This document shows positions 23,185-29,887 of a stretch of DNA of 29,887 nucleotides, one piece after another. The notes beneath the pieces were generated by a model. That model saw nothing but the letters and a program-made list of their open reading frames with translations. It was not told the DNA's origin and ran no database searches. The stretch is taken from NCBI GenBank assembly GCA_910578115.1, contig CAJTPO010000055.1, forward strand, positions 1 through 29,887, given 5' to 3'. The stretch comes from an uncultured Lachnospiraceae bacterium (GTDB lineage Bacteria > Bacillota > Clostridia > Lachnospirales > Lachnospiraceae). Within the stretch, counting starts at the first letter, position 1; each line of letters opens with the position of its first letter. Made by a program: the position numbers and the translations under genes.

Positions 23185-26015
23185 CAGTAGTGCATGAAAT
23201 CCTTCTCCCGCAAAATGATCATATCATCATCATCATATCTTTTTGCCAATAATATATCCATAAAGTGGCCCGGTGTTTTCTTATTGGCATGATAGATTGC
23301 TTCATCTACCAGGTCCCTGACCTCCGCCAGATTCACCTCATGATCGCTGGTCTGCCTGTCGGCAATCCGTGTATGAAGCGCCAGAATACCAAATTCATCG
23401 ATAGAATACTCCATCTCCTCCGCATACTGCCGCGCATAGGCTACCAGGGCCTCATCATCCAGCGCTTCGATATCCACCCGCAGATTAAAATGATCTTTCA
23501 CAGCCGCATTGTCTGCCAGAAATTCATTCATACTCTGTTTCTGGTCAATCATCAGAACCAGCAGGCCCATATTATCTCTGTCCAGCGTTTTAATCATGTC
23601 AGCCGTCGTCGCCGGTTTCAGATGAGATGCCTTCTCAATGATCAAGGCCCCATTGTTCAACTTTCCGAATGTCTCTTCTACATCTTTTTTATTCAGGACA
23701 ACACTGGAAATCTTAGCGATCCTACCCGAAAAGTTGCTGTCATTAAGCTGCATCTCCCTGACAAGCGCTTTCGCCAACGACAGTGCCGTCTCCTCTTCCT
23801 CGCCGGTGATCAGCACGTTACCCGTGTAAGACGCCAGGCTCATATTATCCAGAGTATGTACGAGCTGTCTTTCGGATTTCCGATGATGTATAAACTCCCC
23901 GAAAAGCTCCCGCTCCTCTTCTGTGAGTTCCCTTTCCCTGACAACATCATCTTCCGGCTTTTCTTCCGTATCAGGCACGTCTTCTGTCACCAGTGTCTCT
24001 GCTGCTTCCGGCTCCTCCGCTGCAGAAGCTTCTGCCTCACCGGACATTTCCGCTTCATCCATCTCCTTTTCTTCGGAAATATCCTTCTCCTCAACTTCCT
24101 TCACCACCGGATCAGGTTTCTTCCGTATTACTGCCGAAGACGACGCCCCCGCTTTCTTAACCGCAGGCTTTCTGTCGCTTTCCTTCAAGATAGCCGCAAC
24201 GAAGGCTCTTTCCAGCTCTTCCAGAAGACCGTTCTTGGTCGCCTCATCGAAGTTTGCAAAAAGATCCCCCGTATGTTCCAGAATCCGCTGTCTGACATCT
24301 TCCATGCGTTTCTGTTCGTTGGTCTTCTTCATCTCTTCCCACTCAGCCATAATATCTTCTATGCTGAGCTGCCCGGTGATCTGCTTCTCGATCCGCTCCG
24401 CCTCGGGCATTACAAGGCTGATCTGTCCGTCATATTCCTGGGAAAGAATATTGTCATATTTAGATGGTTTCGTATTCAACGGAGTCAGCACACCGGTCCG
24501 TGCTCCCGGCACCCGGTCCGCTTCGGATGCTCCTGCTCTCTTCTGGACCTCTTCTTTCATCTGCTCCAGGATCTGTCTGGCATCGAAAGACGATGCATCC
24601 TCCTGTACGATCCCGGCACTGATCTCCTGCAGGTTATCCGTATCCATGACTGGCTTTCGGCTTACCGGTTTCGGCTCCCGTGCCGCTTTCGGCTGTCCCG
24701 GAAAGCGTGTTACGGACGCCTCTTTCAGTCTCTTCTCTACCTCTTTGGAGTCCGGCAGCCTGATCGTCTCTTCCATGAGCACATCGGCCTCGGATTTTGC
24801 AGCTGCATCCTCCTGCCCGGCTTCTTCCGGTGACGCGGCAGTTTCCTCCGGTTCCTCCTCATCCCGCACAGACTCTGACGCGGCCTCTGCTTCCGTATAA
24901 CCCGCATCCGGCTCTTCCGGTTCTTCATACATGCCGGCGGGTGTCATTCGCAGCATCGCTTCCCGTTCCGCATAATCTGGCGGCCCGGTTTCCGCATCTT
25001 CTTCTGCCTCTTCCGCATCCATGATCTCCATGCTTACGTCATTCTCATCCTCTGCCGGAAATTCTTCTTCGTATATGATCTCTTCTGCCGGCTCCTCCTG
25101 CCCATAAAATTCTGCCGACTCAGTTTCCGCATCTTCCTCCTCGTCCAGAATCTCCTTCATGCTCTCCGCCAGCGCCATCTGCAGGTTGATCGTATTATAC
25201 TGACCCACATCTACCGTCTTTACCTCCGGAAGCTCTGTGGTGAGCATTTCTCCCGTCTCTATCTCCTCGTCAACTTCTTCCTGTTCTTCTGCGTACCCTG
25301 CATATCCGGTCTCGACAGCTCCATGCCCGTCATCAGAAGCAGTATCCCGATAATTCCCTCCTGCCTCCTCCTCTTCATAAAGCTCTCCCGCTGTCTCTCT
25401 CGCCTGAATCCACAGATCATACTTATCCTGCTGTTCCGCATTCAAAGGTTCATGCAGTTTCTTCAACTCCAACGCCTTAACCACATATTTCCCTTCGCCA
25501 AACCAGAGAAACATCTCATCGCATTCTTCCACACATTTGGTTGTCAGACCGATGCGATGATACAGATACGCCAGCTCATACGCCCATTTCTCCCGATAAT
25601 CCCGCTTCTTAAATTCCTCCAGAACTGCAATTCTCTCTTCCAGACTGACATCCTGCGCCTCATAAAGCCTGTACTGCAGTATATATCTGCCCGTATCCTT
25701 CGGCGCTATCTGTACAAATTCCTTATAGTATTCAATGGCCTGCACGCTCTCTTCCATCTTGATGGAAAGCTCACACAGGGAATAGACGATTAACCTTCCG
25801 GTGGGGTGTTTCTCATATGCCAGTAAAAGAATATCCCTGCTCTCCGGATATCTTCTGTTGATCTTATACAGATCGCTGATCTTGCACAACATCATAACGC
25901 TCTTAACCCTGCGCCAGTCGATGGTGTCCGCAATCTCAACGGCCTCCGCAAATTTCCCCTCAGCGATCAACGCATTGATCTCCTCGGCCCGTATTTTATA
26001 TTCATACTTATCCAA
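23184..26015 (-). CDS. TPR protein with long acidic linker and degenerate AAA+ C-terminus
   Basis: 943 residues, soluble. Residues 1-200 form TPR-like helical repeats ('LIAEGKFAEAVEIADTIDW', 'SVQAIEYYKEFVQIAP'). About 215-420 is very acidic and poorly ordered. About 710-920 follows the CbbX/SpoVK-type AAA+ order: 'GNVLITGEEEETALSLAKAL' at the Walker A place, 'LNNGALIIEKASHL' at the Walker B place, then 'LLVLMIDQKQSMNEFLADNAAVKDHFNLRVDIEALDDEAL'. Both ATPase motifs have lost key residues (no GKT; Glu-Lys instead of Asp-Glu), so it is probably a pseudo-ATPase scaffold. TTG 26015 is chosen as start because GAGGTGA precedes it by a good distance; GTG 26024 is the alternative. Function unknown. 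Confidence 0.7.
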   Translation of the reverse strand: MDKYEYKIRAEEINALIAEGKFAEAVEIADTIDWRRVKSVMMLCKISDLYKINRRYPESRDILLLAYEKHPTGRLIVYSLCELSIKMEESVQAIEYYKEFVQIAPKDTGRYILQYRLYEAQDVSLEERIAVLEEFKKRDYREKWAYELAYLYHRIGLTTKCVEECDEMFLWFGEGKYVVKALELKKLHEPLNAEQQDKYDLWIQARETAGELYEEEEAGGNYRDTASDDGHGAVETGYAGYAEEQEEVDEEIETGEMLTTELPEVKTVDVGQYNTINLQMALAESMKEILDEEEDAETESAEFYGQEEPAEEIIYEEEFPAEDENDVSMEIMDAEEAEEDAETGPPDYAEREAMLRMTPAGMYEEPEEPDAGYTEAEAASESVRDEEEPEETAASPEEAGQEDAAAKSEADVLMEETIRLPDSKEVEKRLKEASVTRFPGQPKAAREPKPVSRKPVMDTDNLQEISAGIVQEDASSFDARQILEQMKEEVQKRAGASEADRVPGARTGVLTPLNTKPSKYDNILSQEYDGQISLVMPEAERIEKQITGQLSIEDIMAEWEEMKKTNEQKRMEDVRQRILEHTGDLFANFDEATKNGLLEELERAFVAAILKESDRKPAVKKAGASSSAVIRKKPDPVVKEVEEKDISEEKEMDEAEMSGEAEASAAEEPEAAETLVTEDVPDTEEKPEDDVVRERELTEEERELFGEFIHHRKSERQLVHTLDNMSLASYTGNVLITGEEEETALSLAKALVREMQLNDSNFSGRIAKISSVVLNKKDVEETFGKLNNGALIIEKASHLKPATTADMIKTLDRDNMGLLVLMIDQKQSMNEFLADNAAVKDHFNLRVDIEALDDEALVAYARQYAEEMEYSIDEFGILALHTRIADRQTSDHEVNLAEVRDLVDEAIYHANKKTPGHFMDILLAKRYDDDDMIILREKDFMHY

Positions 26016-26134
26016 GGTACTCACCTCATTATTGTATTCTCACTGTTATTTATTCTCTATACAGTTAATCTCATCCTATACATCTCTGTCACACAGCAGA
26101 CGTATGGCCGTATAAACCCTATTTTCACTGTCTT

Positions 26135-26163
26135 AGTTTACCATAGCCTCTTATCAATGTAAA
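26135..26163 (-). promoter_or_regulatory. Sigma-A promoter of the TPR protein gene
   Basis: TTTACA (26163-26158), 17 bp, TAAACT (26140-26135) on the minus strand, with a TG one base before the -10 (extended -10). The leader would be about 110 nt. The remaining 26164-26257 stretch is AT-rich with no gene. Confidence 0.5.
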
Positions 26164-26257
26164 TAATGATATGGAAAAAAAGCACCTTCTCCAGTATGTT
26201 CCTCTATCATATACCAATATATGGAAGCACATCAATATACAATCCCTCTATATTGTA

Positions 26258-27136
26258 TTATCCAAGGGTTTTCCTTCTTGTAAAAAGACGGTTTGACAAT
26301 TCGGAAAACTGTTCTAATGTCAATGTTTCTCCGCGTATCATGGTGGAAAGTCCCATGTCAGACAACGCTTCTTCCACCTGTTTCCTGCCAATCCCCGGAT
26401 ACCCGGCATTGGCCAGGCCATTTGCCAGCGTCTTCCTCCTCTGGTTAAAAGAAGCCCGTATCACGGCAAAAAGCCAGGCTTCGTCCTCCACTTCCACAGG
26501 CGGTTTCTCATAACGGGTCAGACGAATCACCGCGCTGTCCACATTCGGCTTCGGCATAAAGCAGTCTGCTGGAACCTTTGTGACGACCTCCGGCTTCGCG
26601 TAATACTGCACTGCCAGCGACAGCGCCCCATAGTCTTTGGTACCAGGCCCTACCTGCATACGATCCGCCACTTCCTTCTGCACCATAATTGTCACACTGT
26701 GCAGCGGTACATGCTTTTCAAAAAGCGCCATAATAATTGGCGTCGTGATATAATATGGCAGATTCGCCACCACCTTGATGGGCCTGCCTCCGTTATGTTC
26801 CTCCACGATCCGGTTCAGATCCAGTTTCAGGATGTCCGCGTTGATGACCGTCACGTTTTCATATGCCGAAAGCGTATCTTCCAATACAGGGATCAGGTTC
26901 TTGTCGATCTCCACGGCCACCACCACCCCCGCCTCTTCGGCCAGACACTGTGTCATCGTACCGATGCCGGGTCCGATCTCCAGCACACAGTCCTCCTTTG
27001 TGATCTGCGCCGACTCAATGATCCTGTCCAATATGCTGCTGTCCACCAGAAAATTCTGTCCGAATTTTTTCTGAAAACTGAAATGATATTTCTCAATTAT
27101 TTCCGCCGTACTTCTTCTGTTGCCAAGTGTCGCCAT
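26258..27136 (-). CDS. rsmA: 16S rRNA (adenine1518-N6/adenine1519-N6)-dimethyltransferase RsmA
   Basis: 292 residues, normal length. The start 'YHFSFQKKFGQNFLVD' is the family signature; 'VLEIGPGIGTMT' is the SAM-binding motif I; 'NLPYYITTPII' is the catalytic NLPY motif; the C-terminal helical domain 'RASFNQRRKTLANGL' is present. It dimethylates two adenines near the 3' end of 16S rRNA, also called KsgA. GAGGATAAC lies before the ATG. It follows tatD by 163 bp with a terminator between them; the RNase M5 gene (rnmV) often found between these two in Firmicutes is missing here. Confidence 0.96.
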   Translation of the reverse strand: MATLGNRRSTAEIIEKYHFSFQKKFGQNFLVDSSILDRIIESAQITKEDCVLEIGPGIGTMTQCLAEEAGVVVAVEIDKNLIPVLEDTLSAYENVTVINADILKLDLNRIVEEHNGGRPIKVVANLPYYITTPIIMALFEKHVPLHSVTIMVQKEVADRMQVGPGTKDYGALSLAVQYYAKPEVVTKVPADCFMPKPNVDSAVIRLTRYEKPPVEVEDEAWLFAVIRASFNQRRKTLANGLANAGYPGIGRKQVEEALSDMGLSTMIRGETLTLEQFSELSNRLFTRRKTLG

Positions 27137-27265
27137 GTTATCCTCGATCCTTTTCTATACTGTCTGTTTTCCTCTTGTCCAATACCTCATACTCAAATTC
27201 TCTGCGTCAACCTTCCGCATTCCGTTCTGCTTTCCTGCGCTTGTTCTGCTTTTCTGAATTTGATA

Positions 27266-27299
27266 ACAAAAATCTTCCAACCGCACAGTTGGAAAATCT
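27266..27299 (-). terminator. Terminator after tatD
   Basis: On the minus strand TTCCAAC-TGTGCG-GTTGGAA is followed by GATTTTTG. It starts within a few bases of the tatD stop. Confidence 0.75.
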
Positions 27300-28076
27300 T
27301 TATGGAGCCTGTACCTTCGAGAACAGCCTTTCCGCGTTACGGCTTGTGGCCTCCTCCACCTCCTCGCGGCTGACGCCTTTAATCTCCGCTACCGCCTGTG
27401 CAATGTACGGCAGATTCAGGGAGGAATTACGCTTCCCCCGGTTGGGTTCAGGAGCAAGGTAGGGGCTGTCCGTCTCCAACAGAATCTTTTCCAACGGGAT
27501 ATAGGCCACCGCCTCCTTCAGCTTCTTCGCATTCTTAAACGTGATCACGCCGCCGATGCCGAAATAAAAATCCATGTTCAGATACTCCCGCGCCAGCTCC
27601 TTCGTATAGGAATAACAGTGCACAACGCCGCCCATCTCCTCCGCGTGGAGCGCCTGCATCATGTCCAGTGTGTCTTTCGCCGCATCTCTGGAATGAATGA
27701 TCACCGGCAGCGTAACTTCCCGCGCCAGTTCCAGCTGTCGTTCAAACCATCTCTTCTGCACCGCCTCTTCCGGCTCCTTCCAGTAATAATCCAGGCCGAT
27801 CTCCCCCACTGCCACCACTTTATCCCGGGAACACTGCTCCTGCAGCCAAGCAATTCCTTCCTCACTTAATTCCGCCGTTTCACTCGGGTGCACGCCCATC
27901 GCCCCATAGACAAAAGGGTACTTCTCCATCAATCCAAGCGTCGCCCTGCAGCCCGCCAGACTGGCCCCTACGTTGATCACCCTGTCAATCCCGTGACCCG
28001 CAAGGGATAGCAGCAGAGACTCCCTGTCCTCATCAAACGCCTCATCATCATAATGCGCATGGCTTTCAAAAATCAT
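27300..28076 (-). CDS. tatD: TatD family metal-dependent deoxyribonuclease
   Basis: 258 residues, standard length. Metal ligands are visible: 'ESHAHYDD' (HxH in the first strand), 'AVGEIGLDYYW' (Glu), 'VIIHSRDA' (His), 'GGVVHCYSY' (His) and 'LLETDSPYLAPEPNRG' (Asp). TatD proteins are TIM-barrel 3'-exonucleases or DNases. The ATG at 28076 has GGAGGTTCAAT before it; the longer frame to 28121 starts within the repeat-containing leader. The family's usual DSH at the first ligand site is ESH, which is common in clostridia. Confidence 0.93.
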   Translation of the reverse strand: MIFESHAHYDDEAFDEDRESLLLSLAGHGIDRVINVGASLAGCRATLGLMEKYPFVYGAMGVHPSETAELSEEGIAWLQEQCSRDKVVAVGEIGLDYYWKEPEEAVQKRWFERQLELAREVTLPVIIHSRDAAKDTLDMMQALHAEEMGGVVHCYSYTKELAREYLNMDFYFGIGGVITFKNAKKLKEAVAYIPLEKILLETDSPYLAPEPNRGKRNSSLNLPYIAQAVAEIKGVSREEVEEATSRNAERLFSKVQAP

Positions 28077-28112
28077 ATTGAACCTCCAGATTATAGTTAT
28101 GTCATTTACATA

Positions 28113-28166
28113 GATGGCCATGCGGCCCGCCAGGCGGCAGGTTGAGCATGGTGTAAGTTTACTATA
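28113..28166 (+). repeat. 54-bp dispersed intergenic repeat, copy B
   Basis: Reads on the plus strand, 49 of 54 bases identical to the minus-strand copy at 2270-2323. It lies 37 bp upstream of the tatD start and points away from tatD. The rest of 28167-28270 is very AT-rich and holds no gene. Confidence 0.85.
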
Positions 28167-28272
28167 TTTCTTCCAGAATATAATAATTCGGTCGTTTTTT
28201 TAAGAAAAAATTACAAAAAAATTATGTATCTTTATTTTTTCCAAATTTTCTTAAATTTTTTTAAAAAAATAC

Positions 28273-28301
28273 TTGCAAAACATAAAACATTGTACTATAA
28301 T
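28273..28301 (+). promoter_or_regulatory. Promoter of the tRNA-Lys gene
   Basis: TTGCAA (28273-28278), 17 bp, TATAAT (28296-28301), preceded by more than 60 bp of A/T tracts that could act as an UP element. The start point would be about 40 nt before the tRNA. Confidence 0.85.
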
Positions 28302-28346
28302 AATTTTTGCGTGTTGCAGAGAACACAAACTGCTGACACAGGACAC

Positions 28347-28419
28347 GCACCGCTAGCTCAGTTGGTAGAGCACCTGACTCTTAATCAGGGTGTCCAGGGT
28401 TCGAGCCCCTGGCGGTGCA
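28347..28419 (+). tRNA. tRNA-Lys (anticodon CTT)
   Basis: 73 nt cloverleaf. Acceptor GCACCGC/GCGGTGC, discriminator A, D-arm GCTC...GAGC with AGTTGGTA, anticodon stem CCTGA/TCAGG around CTCTTAA (anticodon CTT, codon AAG), T-arm CAGGG-TTCGAGC-CCCTG. CCA is not encoded. It is alone, with its own promoter and terminator. Confidence 0.97.
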
Positions 28420-28422
28420 TCG

Positions 28423-28471
28423 AAAGGACTGGTTTTGGAGACTTTAGCGCTCTGGGGTTGGTCCTTTTTTT
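28423..28471 (+). terminator. Terminator of the tRNA-Lys gene
   Basis: AAAGGAC (28423-28429) pairs with GTCCTTT (28461-28467), ending in a run of seven T residues, four bases after the tRNA. The large loop contains a small secondary hairpin around AGCGCT. Confidence 0.75.
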
Positions 28472-28523
28472 GTGCTCTTCTTTGCCCGGACTTCCGTATG
28501 TGTTTGACTCTGGGAGTCTGGAC

Positions 28524-28609
28524 GAAACCTGTCATGTCGCCTGCTTGTTTTAAACGACCTGATATATATACGCATGTTCGCTCTGACTGAAATCTGTCAC
28601 ATCGCCTGC
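28524..28609. repeat. Pair of imperfect 21-bp direct repeats
   Basis: The 21-mers at 28524-28544 and 28589-28609 (GAAAYCTGTCA..TCGCCTGC) differ at three positions and start 65 bp apart. They lie in the 184-bp gap between the tRNA terminator and the end of the membrane transporter gene. No gene is visible in this gap. Confidence 0.6.
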
Positions 28610-28655
28610 CCATGCATCGTACCGGAAATATACCGGGAGCATACAGCATACCATT

Positions 28656-29501
28656 CTAAAATATGATCCCCAGCCAGTTCACCACAATACCGCCCGCCAC
28701 ACCGACCCCGTACAGCAGTGCCAGAATCCTGATATTCTCCTTCTGATCGTCATTCACCCGAAACAGCACCAGCAGGCCCACGCCCGAACCGGCCAGCAGC
28801 CCGGAGATCATCGCCCCGGCGCTCAGCACGCCGTTTAAATACAGCTGCGTGATGGCCACAGAGGAAGCGCAGTTGGGAATCATGCCCACAAGCGCAGCCG
28901 TCAGTTCTCCCACCAGCGGACGGTTGAGGAACAGGCTGCCCAGCCTGTCTTCCCCGATCCATCCAATGATCACATTCAACACCGCAGAAATGCACATAAT
29001 ATACAGAAAAATCTCCGCCGTATGGTGCAGCGCCGATTTCCAGATACCGTTCTCGCAATGACAATGATGCTGCTCGCACAGATGCTCGATCTGCATCTGC
29101 CTGCGCCTGTTCCCGGAGAGAAAGTCAACTGCAAAGCCGGCCAAAAGTGCAACCGCCACTTTTACTGCCAGAATCTTCAAAATAATCCCCGCACTCACAT
29201 TTTCAGAGATCATGATCGGAAGCATCTCGTCGGAAGTGGACAAAAAATTAGCCAACAGCGTTCCCAGCGTGATGATCCTGCCCGCATACAGATTGGAAGC
29301 CACCGTCGAAAAGCCGCACTGCGGAAAAATACCCAGCACACTGCCAATCGCCGGGCCGCCCGCACCCGCGCTGCGTATGGTCTCCTGCATTTTCTGTCCT
29401 GCCCTGTGCTCCAGGTACTCCATCGCAAGATAAGTCAGAAAGAGAAAAGGCAATAGCCTGATACTGTCTATGAAACTGTCCATTACTGCATCTATGATCA
29501 T
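28656..29501 (-). CDS. ArsP_2-like (PF11449) putative heavy-metal or manganese exporter
   Basis: 281 residues, about eight to ten hydrophobic segments. Two related halves each carry a signature: 'FPQCGFSTVASNLYAGRIITLGTLLANFLSTSDEMLP' and 'IPNCASSVAITQLYLNGVLSAGAMISGLLAGSGVG', the Pro-x-Cys motifs typical of this family. The loop between the halves (139-152) is rich in His and Cys (EHLCEQHHCHCENG) and likely binds metal in the cytoplasm. Databases label relatives 'arsenic efflux' or 'putative manganese transporter'; the real substrate is not settled. GAGGA lies about eight bases before the ATG. The leader upstream has structure that may be regulatory. Confidence 0.8.
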   Translation of the reverse strand: MIIDAVMDSFIDSIRLLPFLFLTYLAMEYLEHRAGQKMQETIRSAGAGGPAIGSVLGIFPQCGFSTVASNLYAGRIITLGTLLANFLSTSDEMLPIMISENVSAGIILKILAVKVAVALLAGFAVDFLSGNRRRQMQIEHLCEQHHCHCENGIWKSALHHTAEIFLYIMCISAVLNVIIGWIGEDRLGSLFLNRPLVGELTAALVGMIPNCASSVAITQLYLNGVLSAGAMISGLLAGSGVGLLVLFRVNDDQKENIRILALLYGVGVAGGIVVNWLGIIF

Positions 29502-29540
29502 TGAAAGTCCTCGATAGTCCCTGCTTAATATGATAAACAG

Positions 29541-29666
29541 CCCGGCTCTGAGCGCGGGTCACCTGTCCGCTTTGTTGCAGCATCTCTTTACAACTTTATA
29601 CACCCGTATGGCCCGCGTTAATGAAACTGCCCCACACGCAGGACCCGGATCATTATCAGGGCCATA
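29541..29666 (-). promoter_or_regulatory. Structured 5' leader of the metal exporter gene (candidate cis-regulatory RNA)
   Basis: On the minus strand TATGGCCC (29666-29659) pairs perfectly with GGGCCATA (29614-29607), enclosing TAATGA/TCATTA (29655-29650 and 29624-29619) and an inner CTGC/GCAG hairpin. Further down are GTTG/CAAC and a CCCG.GCT/AGC.CGGG hairpin (29558-29541), 40 nt before the ATG. No riboswitch class that I know, including the Mn-sensing yybP-ykoY type, fits the sequence. Confidence 0.4.
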
Positions 29667-29668
29667 TC

Positions 29669-29697
29669 AGCATACAATTTAATCCGGAAAAATGCAA
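29669..29697 (-). promoter_or_regulatory. Possible promoter of the metal exporter gene
   Basis: TTGCAT (29697-29692), 17 bp, TATGCT (29674-29669) on the minus strand. A start point seven bases on would cut into the 5' arm of the stem described downstream, so either this promoter or that stem may be wrong; TTTACG-N17-TTAAAT a little upstream is an alternative. Confidence 0.35.
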
Positions 29698-29712
29698 GTC
29701 GTAAAATCCATA

Positions 29713-29739
29713 TAAAAAAGAATCCTGTCTACAGGATTC
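29713..29739 (-). terminator. Terminator of an unseen upstream unit
   Basis: GAATCCTG-TAGA-CAGGATTC, a perfect 8-bp stem on the minus strand, followed by six T residues. It would end transcription coming from the right edge of the window. Confidence 0.8.
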
Positions 29740-29833
29740 CCTGTCTGCAGCGGAATGTTTCAGCGATATGACCCCGCTTTGCCGCAGTGCGATCACTGTT
29801 TTTCGCTATATAGGAAATTCGCAGAAATTTTCT

Positions 29834-29887
29834 ATCGGGTAGGAGGCTACCCATTAGTTGAGCAGCCGACCTCCCACACCACTGTAC
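29834..29887 (-). mobile_element. 3' end of a group II intron (domain VI), cut by the window edge
   Basis: On the minus strand the sequence runs GTACAGTGG, TGTGGGAGG, TCGGCTGCTCAACTAATGGG, TAGCCTCCTACCCGAT. This is the pattern I know from bacterial group II introns: the end of domain V, then a domain VI helix GGGAGG...CCTCC.ACCC with an unpaired A near CTCAAC, ending in AY (here AT at 29835-29834). The reverse transcriptase and most of the intron would lie outside the window. Between here and the terminator (29740-29833) one frame stays open to a TAG near 29727, possibly the 3' remains of the target gene, but I do not recognise it. Confidence 0.65.

Noticed and set aside
23265..24900. Long plus-strand open frames of 522 and 325 codons
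   Set aside because: They are antisense to the acidic low-complexity part of the TPR protein; Ser-rich or Arg/Leu/Phe-rich translation and no ribosome binding site.
28224..28553. 109-codon plus-strand frame covering the tRNA
   Set aside because: It runs through the tRNA and terminator; chance open frame.
28347..28655. Integration site of a mobile element at the tRNA 3' end
   Set aside because: The tRNA 3' end is not repeated downstream and no integrase gene is present.
29248..29583. 111-codon minus-strand frame overlapping the exporter gene start
   Set aside because: Another frame of a well-supported membrane protein gene; translation has no family resemblance.
1..29887. CRISPR arrays, rRNA genes and complete insertion sequences
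   Set aside because: No regularly spaced repeats, rRNA signature or transposase were seen.

Overview
The window looks like the chromosome of a motile, spore-forming, Gram-positive clostridium, most likely a Lachnospiraceae. The reasons are a BofA/YaaL (DUF2508) pair, two flagellins with FliS, a DUF6240-type flagellar protein, a monoderm-type Tad pilus locus with no secretin, GlgB, strong AGGAGG-type ribosome binding sites and many TTG starts. No species can be named from the sequence alone. Almost everything is coded on the minus strand; only the YaaL-like gene and one tRNA-Lys read on the plus strand.

Layout, read along the minus strand from right to left. The right edge (29834-29887) looks like the 3' end (domain VI) of a group II intron. 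Next come a hairpin terminator, a 160-nt potentially structured leader, and a PF11449-like 'ArsP_2/putative manganese exporter' membrane protein. A tRNA-Lys(CTT) on the plus strand has its own promoter and terminator. Then follow tatD and rsmA (ksgA), a large TPR plus degenerate-AAA+ acidic protein of unknown function, and glgB.

The flagellar block (13.6-20.9 kb) holds a 690-residue flagellin with a very large central insert, a 1014-residue DUF6240-like protein whose tail resembles FliK, a second 392-residue flagellin, and a FliS chaperone. Sigma-D-like promoters can be proposed before the first flagellin and before the DUF6240 gene. A YaaL-like gene and bofA are divergent next to it.

The Tad/Flp pilus operon (12.7 kb down to about 2.4 kb, perhaps to 0.1 kb) starts from a near-consensus promoter (TGGACA, 17 bp, TATAAT) with a perfect 11-bp inverted repeat just upstream. 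It encodes a CpaA/TadV-type prepilin peptidase, TadZ/CpaE, TadA/CpaF, TadB, TadC, an Flp pilin, a DUF5702-type protein, a TadE-like pseudopilin with a tandem Cys-rich tail, a second A24 peptidase, a second TadE-like pseudopilin, and an FHA protein. A rhomboid protease and a flavodoxin-SCP2 fusion follow. Most genes overlap or lie within 80 bp, so one long operon is likely. The pilin and both TadE-like proteins share a G-XXXXE cleavage motif, so they are plausible substrates of the two peptidases.

The most unusual points are: TadC carrying an extracytoplasmic Ig-like domain; TadZ without the P-loop lysine; two A24 peptidases in one operon; the FHA/rhomboid/flavodoxin-SCP2 tail; the TPR-pseudo-AAA protein; cysteine-containing flagellins; and a family of short intergenic repeats (one 54-bp pair, four copies of a 17-mer).
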